From contig MCGT01000006.1 of NCBI GenBank assembly GCA_002104935.1, positions 806,001-870,000 on the forward strand: a stretch of DNA of 64,000 nucleotides, written 5' to 3'. The first letter of the stretch is position 1, and every line of letters starts with the position of its first letter. This stretch comes from Hesseltinella vesiculosa (taxonomy: Eukaryota; Mucoromycota; Mucoromycetes; Mucorales; Cunninghamellaceae). Made by a program: the position numbers and the translations under genes. The notes under the pieces were generated by a model. It searched no databases and was not told where the DNA came from. It worked only from the letters and a program-made list of their open reading frames with translations. Shown here one piece after another: positions 45,308-55,726 of this stretch.

Positions 45308-46567
45308 ATGCTTCCAAGTGACGTTGGAAAAAAGCATTGGCGCGGCAACTTACCACCTCCTTCAATGCAACCATTTCAGCTTCAAGATGTCTATGCGAAT
45401 TCTGTTAACATTGAAAATCGGCACGCTACCCTGCTGTCCTTGATAGATGCAGCGTATCCTCCCGATCTGTGTTGTACATGTTACGAACCTCTCGACCCTT
45501 CTAATAGTGACCACTTGGCCATACATCCACAGAAGTACCGATGCCTGTCGGCTCTGTGTCAGCGGACGTTTACATCCCGCGCTTGCCTCCGCTTCCATGT
45601 GTCAACCTCACATTTGATCGATGCCAAACAACCCGATCCTTCCGATCCTCTCTATCTGCTCTATGCAACGGCACCTTCCACTAATGCCTCGTCCAGTATA
45701 TCCACCCAGCCACTTCGCCCTCGATCCATGATACCAATCCTGCCAGCAACCGACACCCGCTCACCTGCTCCTTCGTTGACTGTTCCGCCAGCTCGACGCG
45801 GCCGCCCTCCAAAGCCTCGTTCAGAACCCACCACGCCTGCTCGCCGTGGTCGGCCTCGAAAACACGCTATAGAGCCATCCCCCACACCACCATTGCTGCC
45901 CACCAATACAGCAAGACAAATCACCAGCGAGTCACCCACGACTCCTCCTTTCCGACCATCTGTCACACCCGTCAGCGCCGACCCCTCCTCCTCCTCTTCC
46001 ATACCAACCCACTCACCTGCTTCCACCCGCAGCCCCAGCCCACACCCACAGGCCATAGAGATGCAGCAACAGGAACGACTGAAGCTACAGCTACAACGTC
46101 AGCTTATCCTTCAAGAAGAAGAGCAGCAACGACGGCAACACCTACAGCGCCAGCACTTGCCTGACCCTGATCCATCGTTACCCTATGGTCGCCCTGGCCG
46201 CCGGAGCTCGGTCGCTTTGTCACCATCGGCACCCCACCTCGACATGCATCGCTTTAGCAGTGGCAAAACCCTTTCAGTGTCGGCAAAACTTACCTTGGCC
46301 AGCTATTATCCCCACCTGCAATGCCCATCATGCAAAAAATACTTTAAGAATCGTAGCCAAGTGGTTCGCCATCTCCAAAGCGACCATGGACCGGGTGAAG
46401 GTTATCAATGCTATTACTCTGATTGCCCACATACCAAAGCCTTTTCCTCGCGTGAAGGCCTCGTCTATCATCTGATCCGCACCCACCACTGCGGAATCAA
46501 TGATGCCGCCACTGACCACCCGTCGTTCATTGGCACCATGCCTTCCCCTTCCCAATCACCTGTGTAG
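45308..46567 (+). CDS. C2H2 zinc-finger protein with AT-hooks
   Basis: Single exon, 419 residues from the ATG at 45308; an in-frame ATG at 45365 (MQPFQLQDVY) is an alternative start. An N-terminal Cys/His region includes a finger (YRCLSALCQRTFTSRACLRFH). Two AT-hook cores (RRGRPPKPR and RRGRPRKH) lie at about 165-185. A Pro/Ser/Thr-rich part and a Gln-rich helix (about 260-300) follow. Near the C-terminus are two adjacent C2H2 fingers: CPSCKKYFKNRSQVVRHLQSDH, and a CX4C finger ending HLIRTHH. Probably a nuclear DNA-binding regulator. No named family is recognised. It is 148 bp downstream of the LIM gene on the same strand. Confidence 0.82.
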   Translation: MLPSDVGKKHWRGNLPPPSMQPFQLQDVYANSVNIENRHATLLSLIDAAYPPDLCCTCYEPLDPSNSDHLAIHPQKYRCLSALCQRTFTSRACLRFHVSTSHLIDAKQPDPSDPLYLLYATAPSTNASSSISTQPLRPRSMIPILPATDTRSPAPSLTVPPARRGRPPKPRSEPTTPARRGRPRKHAIEPSPTPPLLPTNTARQITSESPTTPPFRPSVTPVSADPSSSSSIPTHSPASTRSPSPHPQAIEMQQQERLKLQLQRQLILQEEEQQRRQHLQRQHLPDPDPSLPYGRPGRRSSVALSPSAPHLDMHRFSSGKTLSVSAKLTLASYYPHLQCPSCKKYFKNRSQVVRHLQSDHGPGEGYQCYYSDCPHTKAFSSREGLVYHLIRTHHCGINDAATDHPSFIGTMPSPSQSPV

Positions 46568-46767
46568 ATATCTTTCCCACCTTTGTCTTTACCCCTCTTT
46601 TTTTTTCTTTTTCTTTTTTTTTTTTTTTTTTTTGGCTTTTTTTTTTTGGCTTTTTTTTTTTTGATTCACGATGAGCTTTGTACGAAATAAAAAAAAAAGG
46701 CCGTGCGCTGATGAGGTCAATGAATGTGTCATCAAAAACGAGGGGTATCATTGTTTTAGTAACGTAG

Positions 46768-47348
46768 CTACACAGTCCACTTTAAGCATCGAGTGTCTTG
46801 ATGGGTGGCCAAGCATTTCACAGAGCAGTACTTCATACCGCATCGCAAGCACTTGTAAGCACTTGTGTAGCCACAAACTGAACAAAAATTGCGAGGAGGG
46901 TAGTTCGATGGCTCGGCGTTGCACGTAAAGTAAGACGGAGTGTCAGGGTGTTGGGTGTCTAGGTGCTGTGGTAAATAGAAGAGAGGTAAGTCAAAAGAGT
47001 GCCATTTTCACCAAAAATTCGCCCGTACTGCATCTTCCAAAAGCACATTGAGATTAGACTTCGATGAATAGACACTTGATCTCCCTGCTTTGGTTCTTGG
47101 CTTGCGTGCATTGGATCCTATGGTCCAAAGTGTTGAGATGAGTGATCCATCCATTCCTGTTGCGCTCCGTTACCTTCGTCATGCTGCTGTTCTTGTGCGG
47201 CCAATGCGATGCTGATCAGGCCTTCCACGTCATTCAGTGACTGGTGATTGTCTCGCTCTAGGGAATCCAGCTGGCGTTTGAGATGTCTTTGATGGGCTTC
47301 TGGATCCACTCGTGTCTTGACGGTTTTTTGACGGTCGCTTTTTTTCAT
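46768..47348 (-). CDS. VPS71: HIT-type zinc-finger protein of the SWR1 complex (ZNHIT1/Vps71)
   Basis: Three exons: 47348-47174, 47117-47029, 46965-46768; 153 residues (human ZNHIT1 154). The N-terminal basic helix RQLDSLERDNHQ matches the family. The C-terminus is the HIT zinc finger: NFCSVCGYTSAYKCLRCGMKYCSVKC, then THQDTRCLKWTV, which is nearly invariant across eukaryotes. The protein belongs to SWR1/SRCAP and helps load histone H2A.Z. It is head-to-head with MPH1. The 3' flank (46568-46700) is rich in T runs. Confidence 0.94.
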
Positions 47349-47865
47349 TGTTGGGACGGGAGACAAAAGGGGACGAAAAGCGGTGTTGTGCTTTTTATTT
47401 TTTAAGCGTTTATTTTGTCGCGCCTGAAGAGACGCAGTCATCCAAAGCCCAACGAAACCAAATTGTATCAGATTCCCACCTCCCTCAACGCTCTGCTTGT
47501 AACAGCATGTCAGCTGCAACAGGAAATCGATCACTTCAAAGAAGAAGGAAAGGAGAGGATGAGGAAGGGAAGTCCGCCTTCCGGCTACCTCTACAGCGTT
47601 GGCCGGTATGGCTTGCTCCGGATGGTTCTGCTTTCCTCTTTTGCATGTGCTTGTTTAACATCCAACATCCTTCGCAGAGCCGTTGTTGATTCAAAAACTG
47701 CTCGCGCGTCTCTGTCAAACATCGTGGGCGGAAAGCAAAAAAAATAAAAAATAAAAATACGACGACAGTAGCAACCTTTTTTTTTTCGTATAGTTTTTTC
47801 AAGCTTTGTTTGTGATTTACAATCATAGAGTCAGTTGGCATACAATACCACCACCTTTGTCACGC
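47349..47865. promoter_or_regulatory. Divergent promoter VPS71/MPH1
   Basis: A 517-bp region between two outward-facing start codons. Short frames in it have no recognised domain. The two genes act on chromatin and DNA repair, so co-regulation is possible but not shown. Confidence 0.45.
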
Positions 47866-50800
47866 ATGGACGATTTCGGTGACTTTGAATTAGATGTGGC
47901 AGCTGTTTTGGCCGCCGTGGAAGAAGCCAATGCAACACAACGCCAAGGCGCAGCTTCTCCGGCACACTCTGATGAATTTGACTCCTTTGACGATGATGCT
48001 TTTAACATGCTTGCTGACGACGAATTCGGTGCGATTGACGACGATGCCTTGCTGCTAGCAACAGAATCCATAGCCCCAGCCGTGCCGTCTCACCAAATGC
48101 AGCCACCATCGGTTCCTGCCCCTCGTCAACAGCAGCCTCTCTCTCGATTCTTCCCTTCTAACTCGACCATGGCTTCTGCTAATGCCAATCATCCAACACA
48201 TGCCGTCACAGCCTCTTCCTCAACATCTGCCACAATCACACCACCAACAGATCCTGCAGCCGCCCAGATTGTGTTTGGCATCTCGGACGCCATGGAAGAT
48301 CCCACCCCTCCACCTCCACCTCCACTGGATACCCGATCGTACCATCCATTGAATCATGCTGCACTTCCCATTTGGATCTATCCAACCAACTACCCCATTC
48401 GTGGCTACCAATTCAACATGGTACGTCGCGCCTTGTTCGAAAATACCCTCGTGTCGCTGCCCACCGGCTTGGGTAAAACCTTGATCGCAGCTGTCGTCAT
48501 GTACAATTTCTATCGCTGGTTCCCCAACTCCATTGTCATCTTCACTGCCCCAACACGTCCTCTGGTTGAACAACAAATCGAAGCCTGCTTCCATGTTTGT
48601 GGCTTGCCTCAATCCGACACTGCCATCATGACCGGCACCGTGCAAAAGGACAAGCGCCGTCAAATCTGGGCCAACCACCGTGTCTTTTTTTGTACGCCTC
48701 AAGTCGTTGACAACGACCTCAAGTCTGGCTTGTGTCCTTCAGAAAGAGTGTCCTTGGTGGTCGTCGATGAAGCCCACAAGGCCACTGGCGGCTATGCCTT
48801 TGTTAACATCATCAACACCATCGGCCGTGTACACGACTACTTTAGAGTCCTTGCCCTGTCTGCCACTCCAGGTAAAAGGAAGAAAAGAGGTGCCGTTGAG
48901 AGACTCATCCTTTATTTTCCGCGGTTGCCTAGGTAAGGACATTGACCGTGTGCAAGAAATTGTCAACAACCTGCGCATCAATCATATCGAAATCCGCAGC
49001 GAAGACTCCATGGATGTGCAGCAATACACCTTTTCCAAGCGCATTCAAAATGTCGTGATCCCTCTCGATGCCACTGCCAACGGTATGCTGCCCAAACTCA
49101 TCCAAGACTTTGGCCAGATCTTTGACCCCTTCCTTGCCCGCCTGCGCGGCCGCCAGGCCCTGCGAGACATGCCAATGGAACGGTGCACGCCCTACTTGCT
49201 CCGCATGGCCCGCATGGAATTTACCCGGTCGGCCAAGAACGTTCCACACCACATCAAGACTATGGTCTTCAGCACTTTTATGATCGCCGAGAAACTGTCA
49301 CGGGCTTATGAAACCCTCTGGAGCTATGGTGCTAGTGCGTTTATGGATATCATGGACCGCTACTTTGCTGAGCTGCGCCAGACCATCAACAGTGGCAAGA
49401 GAATTCCCGCGGATGAAAGCCGGCTGCTGAACAACCCTGCCCTCGATGCGATGCTCAACCGTGTACGTCAGAAAATGGCCGAACCTGGCTTTGTCAGTCA
49501 TCCCAAACTCGACACCCTGCTCAATCTACTCCTTCGCCATGTGTCCGATCACCCCCAATCCCGCATCATGATCTTTTGCACCTTTCGCAATGCCGTCAGT
49601 ATGATCCGGGACTTCCTCACCCCGCAGGCACCCCTCCTCCGTCCCATCCAATTCGTTGGCCAGGCCGAAGACAAGTCTGGCGGTAAAGGCATGAACCAGC
49701 GCCAGCAGCAAGAGGTAAAGCCAATCAAACCGAGACCCATCTCTCATTCTTTCTAAAGGCCATCCAGAGCTTCAAAACGGGCAAGGTGAATGTGCTGATA
49801 GCAACTTCCGTCGGTGAAGAAGGTCTTGACATTGGTGAAGTGGATTTGATTGTCTGCTACGATGCCCAGAGCTCCCCGATTCGCATGGTAAGGTTGTCTA
49901 TTTCGAGAACAAATCCTAACGGGCTACCCTCGCGTTCATTCTCATCATCTCTCCCTTTTTTTTTTCATCCTCCTTTTTTTAAACAGCTGCAGCGCATGGG
50001 TAGAACCGGTCGTAAACGGCAAGGGAATTGCGTGATGCTGATGACAGAGGTTGAAGAACAGAAAATGCGCAGGGCAAAAGGAACCTATCGCATGGTGCAA
50101 AACGCCATTACCAACGGTCGAGGCCTGAATCTCTGCCCGAATGGCCCATCTGTGCTGCCGCCCAACTACAAGCCTGTGCTCCAGCGCAAACACTTAGAAA
50201 TCGGCAATTACCAACGAAGCCTTGGGTCCAAGAAACGTGGCCGTGGACAGAAAGTCGCCGTGGTCCAGAAGGATGGCACACTGACGCCAGACGCTACAGC
50301 TGGTTTGCTCCATGAAATGAATTGCACCACAATGCCCCAGCTCCTGGACAAACTAGGACCGCAAACGACCAGCTCAGCTTTGCTGGAAAATGCCCTGACA
50401 ACTTTGCCTCTCAATGTCAATGCTCTACCAACCAAACGGATCGGCCACTCCAGTCGCACGTTGCAATTTGTCTCCTTAATCACTAAAATGGAACACCATG
50501 AGCTGCATGGTACATACCCGGAATACCCACCCCAAGCAGCCACGCTAAGCGATTGTCTGTCCCAGGCCGATGTAACGTCATCTGGCCTGATCTTACCTCA
50601 GCGCCGGAAAGCCACGGATTCGGTTGATCCGTCCCCCCGCCTCGTCATGCCTCGCCGGAGGCAGAATGACAAGCAGCCAGAAAAATGCGGAGACGAACAG
50701 GACAGCAATGGTCGTGAAGACAGTGCTACCACATGTCCAGACACAGAAGATGACCTGGATGAACTAGCCTGGGTCCCGCTGATGAAGAGTGGAATGATGG

Positions 50801-52618
50801 ACGGCGATTCCATGGACGAAGGTCAATGCTTCGATGGCGGCGACTACCTACCCAGTGTAAATGATGAAGAACCTTTGTACAGCAACGACTTCCACAACAT
50901 ACCTGGTGACTATTGTTCACCACCCTCCCATTTTGCAACTTCCGACAACATCTCCGACTTGGCGCGGAACGAATTTTCTTCTCCTGACGCCCAACTTACC
51001 GCCACCACCGCACCGCCAGCCCCTCCTCCAGCCATGGATGATAGCATGGAGGTCGACTCGTTTGCTTCGTTGGATGACGACATTGACTTGGTTATGTTGG
51101 AAGCATCTTCGCCACAGCCAACGACGAGGGTGAAGAGCGAAGCCATTGTCGACCACGCTTTGGATGACCTTGCGTTTGCCAGTATTGATGACGAACTGTT
51201 TGCTGTGCTCGACGTGGAAACAGCGATATATACGTTTGACGACCACGTGTCTCCCTTGTGGACAGCTTCACCTGTGCCATCCTTTGCCACTGACGACGCA
51301 GCTTCCTCAACGCCCTGGGCGCGCGAATTAATGCCGCCTTTGACAAGCGCTGCTCATGTCTATCTACAACACAAGCTGGTCGCATTTCCAGACAGCCATC
51401 CTCTCCGAAAGAGAGCCCTTCGACTGCAGCAGCCTTGTCCCCTGTCTATCCCAACCTCTCACCCAGACAGTGCTGGTTCTTTCGTTCCAGCCATTTACCG
51501 TGCTGTTGACAGCACCCTCCAACGTGGTTGTAATACCGATAACCATGGCCCATGCGATGGTGTGGACACTGACGATGTTGTTCTTGACACTCTTCCTAAG
51601 GCCAACGTGCTCGACACTGTTTCTATCCATGTCCGTCAACCTCAACCGGTGCAAGCACCACCTCGCATCTCAGATTCTGACTCCGTAGACATGGACGTGG
51701 ATGACCAGAGCCTATTAGCCTCGCAGCCGATCGCCATCCATTGTACTCACGCATCGAATAAGGACACTCCTACAGTAACGAGGTATGAGATCGACGTCAA
51801 AAGCAAGTCATAGAGAAATTTGTAAAGAGTGCTAACTCTCCTCTCTGCCTCGTAGCGGCAGCCCTCGGACTAAGGCTGACAGAGTGAGTACGATTGACCT
51901 CACTTGTGCCGAATCACCACCGCCAGCTTTACCTTTCGTTACAACCGACCCCACCTCTCCGCTGTCGGTGTCATCGAAATCACAAAGGGAGAGTGCAGAC
52001 GATGAGGATGGATCACCTTTGATCATTCGCCGCCAGTTCCATCGGCGATCCAAAGCACAGCAACTCATGGACTCCCAGACCAGTGAATCACGTTTGGAAA
52101 CATCTCCGCTGGACGCCCGTTTGAATGCCATATCACTTGACAGCAATCGCCTGCAGCTTTCTTCGGCATCCACCGAGGGTCAGGCCGATGCTCCTTCGCA
52201 ACAGACACAACGAGGTGCTCGTGCATTTCTGGATCTGGAGGCCGAGCTCAGCGGTGAAGACGATGACCAGGACGATGACGAGGAAGACGATAATTCCCAG
52301 CCGGACTCGTTTATACATGACGCAAGCAGCGGCCTTCTTGCACAAAACTCATCACCTGGAACCCCTGGCATGTCCATGTACCGAGCAAGCCTGGTTCCTT
52401 CAAACGAAGGTCTGCAGTTTGCCCCTGGACGACGACGGCCAACTTGGCTTGATCGCATTCAGATGGAAAAATGGACCCAACAAACGGATGAATACCAAGA
52501 GGAAGACGAAGACGATGATCTTGACAATGACCATACTTTGCTTACGACTTCTTCCCATCACTCTGCTGGTCATACTGATTTTGAAGATGATGAAAGTGAC
52601 GCCTTTATGTCCGCATGA
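47866..52618 (+). CDS. MPH1: FANCM/Mph1-type DEAH DNA helicase
   Basis: Five exons: 47866-48871, 48933-49714, 49759-49887, 49987-51782, 51856-52618; 1491 residues. The N-terminal 170 residues are acidic and low in complexity. Helicase motifs: RGYQFNMVRRALF (Q-like), LPTGLGKT at about residue 203, TAPTRPLVEQQ (Ia), VVVDEAH at 299-304 with box DEAH, LALSATPG (III), NVLIATSVGEEGLDIGEVDL (V) and LQRMGRTGRKRQG (VI), with the FANCM/Hef helical insertion between lobes. The C-terminus includes the RGARAFLDLEAELSGED segment seen in Mph1 orthologues, followed by acidic stretches. The family remodels replication forks and D-loops and works with Fanconi-type repair. No nuclease domain is present, as in yeast Mph1. 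Confidence 0.94.
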
Positions 52619-52909
52619 ATCGGTTTCTACTTTACTCCCTGGCATTTTCGTTTTGCTTGAGCTAATTATTTGAAAAGTTTAATTCTTATCCGTGTGGGAT
52701 GAAGTCATTTCAATGTAATAAAATAATCCTCTGTTATTCACTCCATTTCCGCGATTTAAAAAATAAGCATCCCTGCATCTGATCGAGAAAAAAAAAGCAA
52801 CATCTTTTTTCGGTATGATCTAGCCAAAATCAAATCAGTGACATAAAAAAAAACTATAAATTGTCCAAGATAGAACAAGCCAGAATTGCAAAGAAAAAAA
52901 AATCATTCG
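52619..52909. other. MPH1 3' flank / ligase promoter
   Basis: A 291-bp same-strand gap containing AATAAA-type signals (around 52718-52726) for MPH1 and A-rich leader sequence before the ligase ATG. Confidence 0.5.
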
Positions 52910-55187
52910 ATGGCATCCTTTCCTGAGTATCCCTTCACATCGCTGCATGAATTTGCTCTGTTCCAGCTCAAAGATGCGCCTCGGACACACCCGTTATACA
53001 TCGACTCTACGACTGGCGAAGTAATCAACGTTTATCGCTTTTTGAAGTTATGCCATGGTTTTAATCATGGCTTACGAAAGTTGGGTGTACTGAAGGGCGA
53101 GGGGGTGGCAGTCTTTTCACCCAACACGGCAAGTTTTAAGAGCATATTACATCCCGACCAATCAGCTCGAGCTGACTTGCTCCTTTTTTTATTTTTTAAA
53201 CAAAAATACCATAGATATACACTTTAGCTTGTTATATGGGATCTTGGATGACGGGTAAACTGAAATGGTAACTTAGAAAACCTGCCAACTAACAATTCTG
53301 CTCAACTCCAGGCGCCTACATCGCTCCTCTGAACTGTGCCTACAAGGGAGCGGAATTTGAACATCAATTGAAACTAGCCAACCCCAAGGTCCTCGTCGTC
53401 CATCCGGACACGCTTGATGTAGCACTCTCTTACGCTCATCAGTTCAATTTGACTGTTCTTTCCATGGTGCGCGACCCTCAGCAACGCGTGCCGTGCTGGC
53501 TAGATTGGGAAACATCAGCAGAATGTCCCGTGTCCCTGGTCCCCCAAGCTGACACAAGAACCACGTTAGCCACCCTGTTCTTTTCCAGTGGTACTACTGG
53601 TATAAGCAGTAAGTGAAAAGAAAAGGGGAGGCACGAGCATAAGCTCGTATTTTGATGAATTTTTTTTTTCTGTTGTCACAGAGGGTGTAATGGGCAGGTA
53701 ATCAAACCATCGCAGGTCAGCCTAGGTTGCTGAGATCTATTTTATCTGCGAAATCCGTAGCCATTATCAATATATATCCAACATCTTCGAGGGCAAAATA
53801 TCATCGACAGATCCAAGCGCACCCACCGTTCAGCAAGCACCTCCTGAAACCGTGGTGACTCTCGGTGTCATGCCATTTTATCACGCAGGTAGCCAGCTCA
53901 GACAAAAGCTCGTCAAAATTAAAACCCAGCGATCTCTTTAGCTGGATTCATGCGTGGATATGCGACACCCCTCATAGGACTCGGCACGATGGGTATGCTA
54001 TGGGAATGCCATGGACGGAACTTGAATATTAACATATCGCCTCTTCCATTGCTCCTGTAGTTGTCTTTCGCAAATACTCAATGCCCTTGGTGTGTCAGGC
54101 GATACAAGACTTCAAGATCACAGCCTTCAGTGCTGTCCCGCCTATGCTCTTGCAGTTGTTGAACTTCCCAAGGGTCAAAGACTATGATTTGTCTAGCATC
54201 AATAACATCAACGTTGGCGCTGCCCCCATTTCGGAGAACACTATCCAAAAAGTGCAAGACCGCTACGATTGCCAATTTGCTCAGGTAAAAAAAAAAAAAA
54301 AAAAATAAAAGGGTCCTGTCATCACATTGATGATCGCCTTGACCCTGGCCTCCTTTCTTTCCCATTCTGTCCATCCTGTTGTAGGGTTATGGCATGACGG
54401 AATGCGGCCCCATGATGACAGCCACTCCTGCCGGCAAATCCAAAGGCTCATCGATTGGCAAACCCATCCACAATCTCCATTTGCGTGTGGTGAGTGCGGA
54501 AGGCAAAGGTAAAACGCGAGCGTCCAGATCAAGGAGATAAAGCCACGAGCTTCATTGCCTTTTTTTTTCGCTTGGGGCTAGACCTTGGGCCGAACCAGCC
54601 TGGAGAGCTGTGGGCGCGAGGTCCGCAGATGATGATGGGTTATATAGACAACCCGCAAGCAACAGCTGAAATGATCGACAAGGACGGCTATATACATACC
54701 GGCGACATTGGCTATTATGATGAAGAAGGATATTTTTTTATCGTCGACCGCATCAAAGAGCTGATCAAAACGAAAGGTGAAAACCCCTTGCATACGAAAG
54801 TGAATCGGACTGTAGCCTTTTTTTCTTTTTCTACGTCTTGGCAACAAACTAGGGCTGCAAGTGGCTCCTGCGGAACTTGAGGCTGTGCTCCTTTCTTGCC
54901 CATTGGTGGAAGATGCAGGTGTCATTGGCGTGTATGATGAAGCGCAGTCGACCGAATTCCCGATGGCCTTCGTAGTTCCAATTGACAAAGCACAGCCTGA
55001 CGAAAATTTGGCAGAGCAAATTCATCAATGGGTAGACGATCGGGTTGCCCGTCACAAGCGATTAAAAGGTGGCATTATCCTCACCGATACCATCCCCAAA
55101 TCTCCTACAGGCAAGATCCTGCGCAACGAAATGAAAAAAAAGTACAACCGCCTTCGTCTGCCAAACCTTGAACGAGCCAAGTTGTAA
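52910..55187 (+). CDS. Peroxisomal acyl-CoA ligase, 4-coumarate-CoA-ligase type
   Basis: Ten exons: 52910-53128, 53215-53254, 53312-53608, 53682-53697 (16 nt), 53761-53888, 53942-53992, 54061-54284, 54385-54508, 54582-54776, 54853-55187; 542 residues. The first intron uses a GC-AG boundary (GCAAGT). ANL superfamily motifs: [14 protein letters not shown] (P-loop, split by the 16-nt exon), QGYGMTE near 370, [31 protein letters not shown], and the catalytic lysine in [10 protein letters not shown]. The C-terminus RAKL is a PTS1 peroxisome signal. It activates a fatty or aromatic acid to its CoA ester, probably feeding beta-oxidation; the substrate is not determined. Pex14 is encoded in the same window. 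Confidence 0.93.
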
Positions 55188-55726
55188 CCTTCTGAACCAC
55201 AACAATAAATCACGATTGTAGGACTTCGAAATTTCTTTTTTAAAGATACATGATGCTAACAGCCAGGTTTTTCTGGACGGTCACCTTTCAAAAGTGGTGT
55301 CAGGTCATCGACCGCTCCGACATTCTCAACTTGGAACGGAACGCAGCAGCTGGGCTTCCCTTTTCTCCAATTGGCTCCAGGTTTTGAATGTTGGTCATAC
55401 TAGGCAGAAGATGGCCAAGGCTGAAACCACAGCCCTAGGCATGTACTGGTCGCGCCATAATACGAAGAATGGCATTGCTACAATCCCGTCAGTAAAGGCC
55501 AATAGGACGGCCTGTATTTGCGCGTAAGTATGCTTGTCAGAGCCAAATTGGGTATGCGTGCAGAGAATCCTCTTTTTTTTTTTTTTTTTGCACGCCTGAC
55601 AGAGCGCGATCGATCAATGTTTTTTTTATTGTTATTGTTATTGATGTATATTATAAAATGACTGGAATGAGTGGATAGCTACAATAGAGAGAGAGGGGTA
55701 GATGAGGTAAAGCGTTTTGGAATATT
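55188..55726. other. Convergent intergenic region
   Basis: Between the stops of the ligase and the carotenoid oxygenase. It includes an AATAAA at 55204 and T runs at 55571-55589 and 55620-55627. A 78-residue frame (55294-55527) has no recognisable domain. Confidence 0.5.

Noticed and set aside
47118..47534. Longer VPS71 reading starting upstream of 47348
   Set aside because: Upstream in-frame codons do not resemble the family. The ATG at 47348 gives the conserved basic start and the family length.
48220..48702. Minus-strand frame opposite MPH1
   Set aside because: Antisense shadow of the helicase domain.
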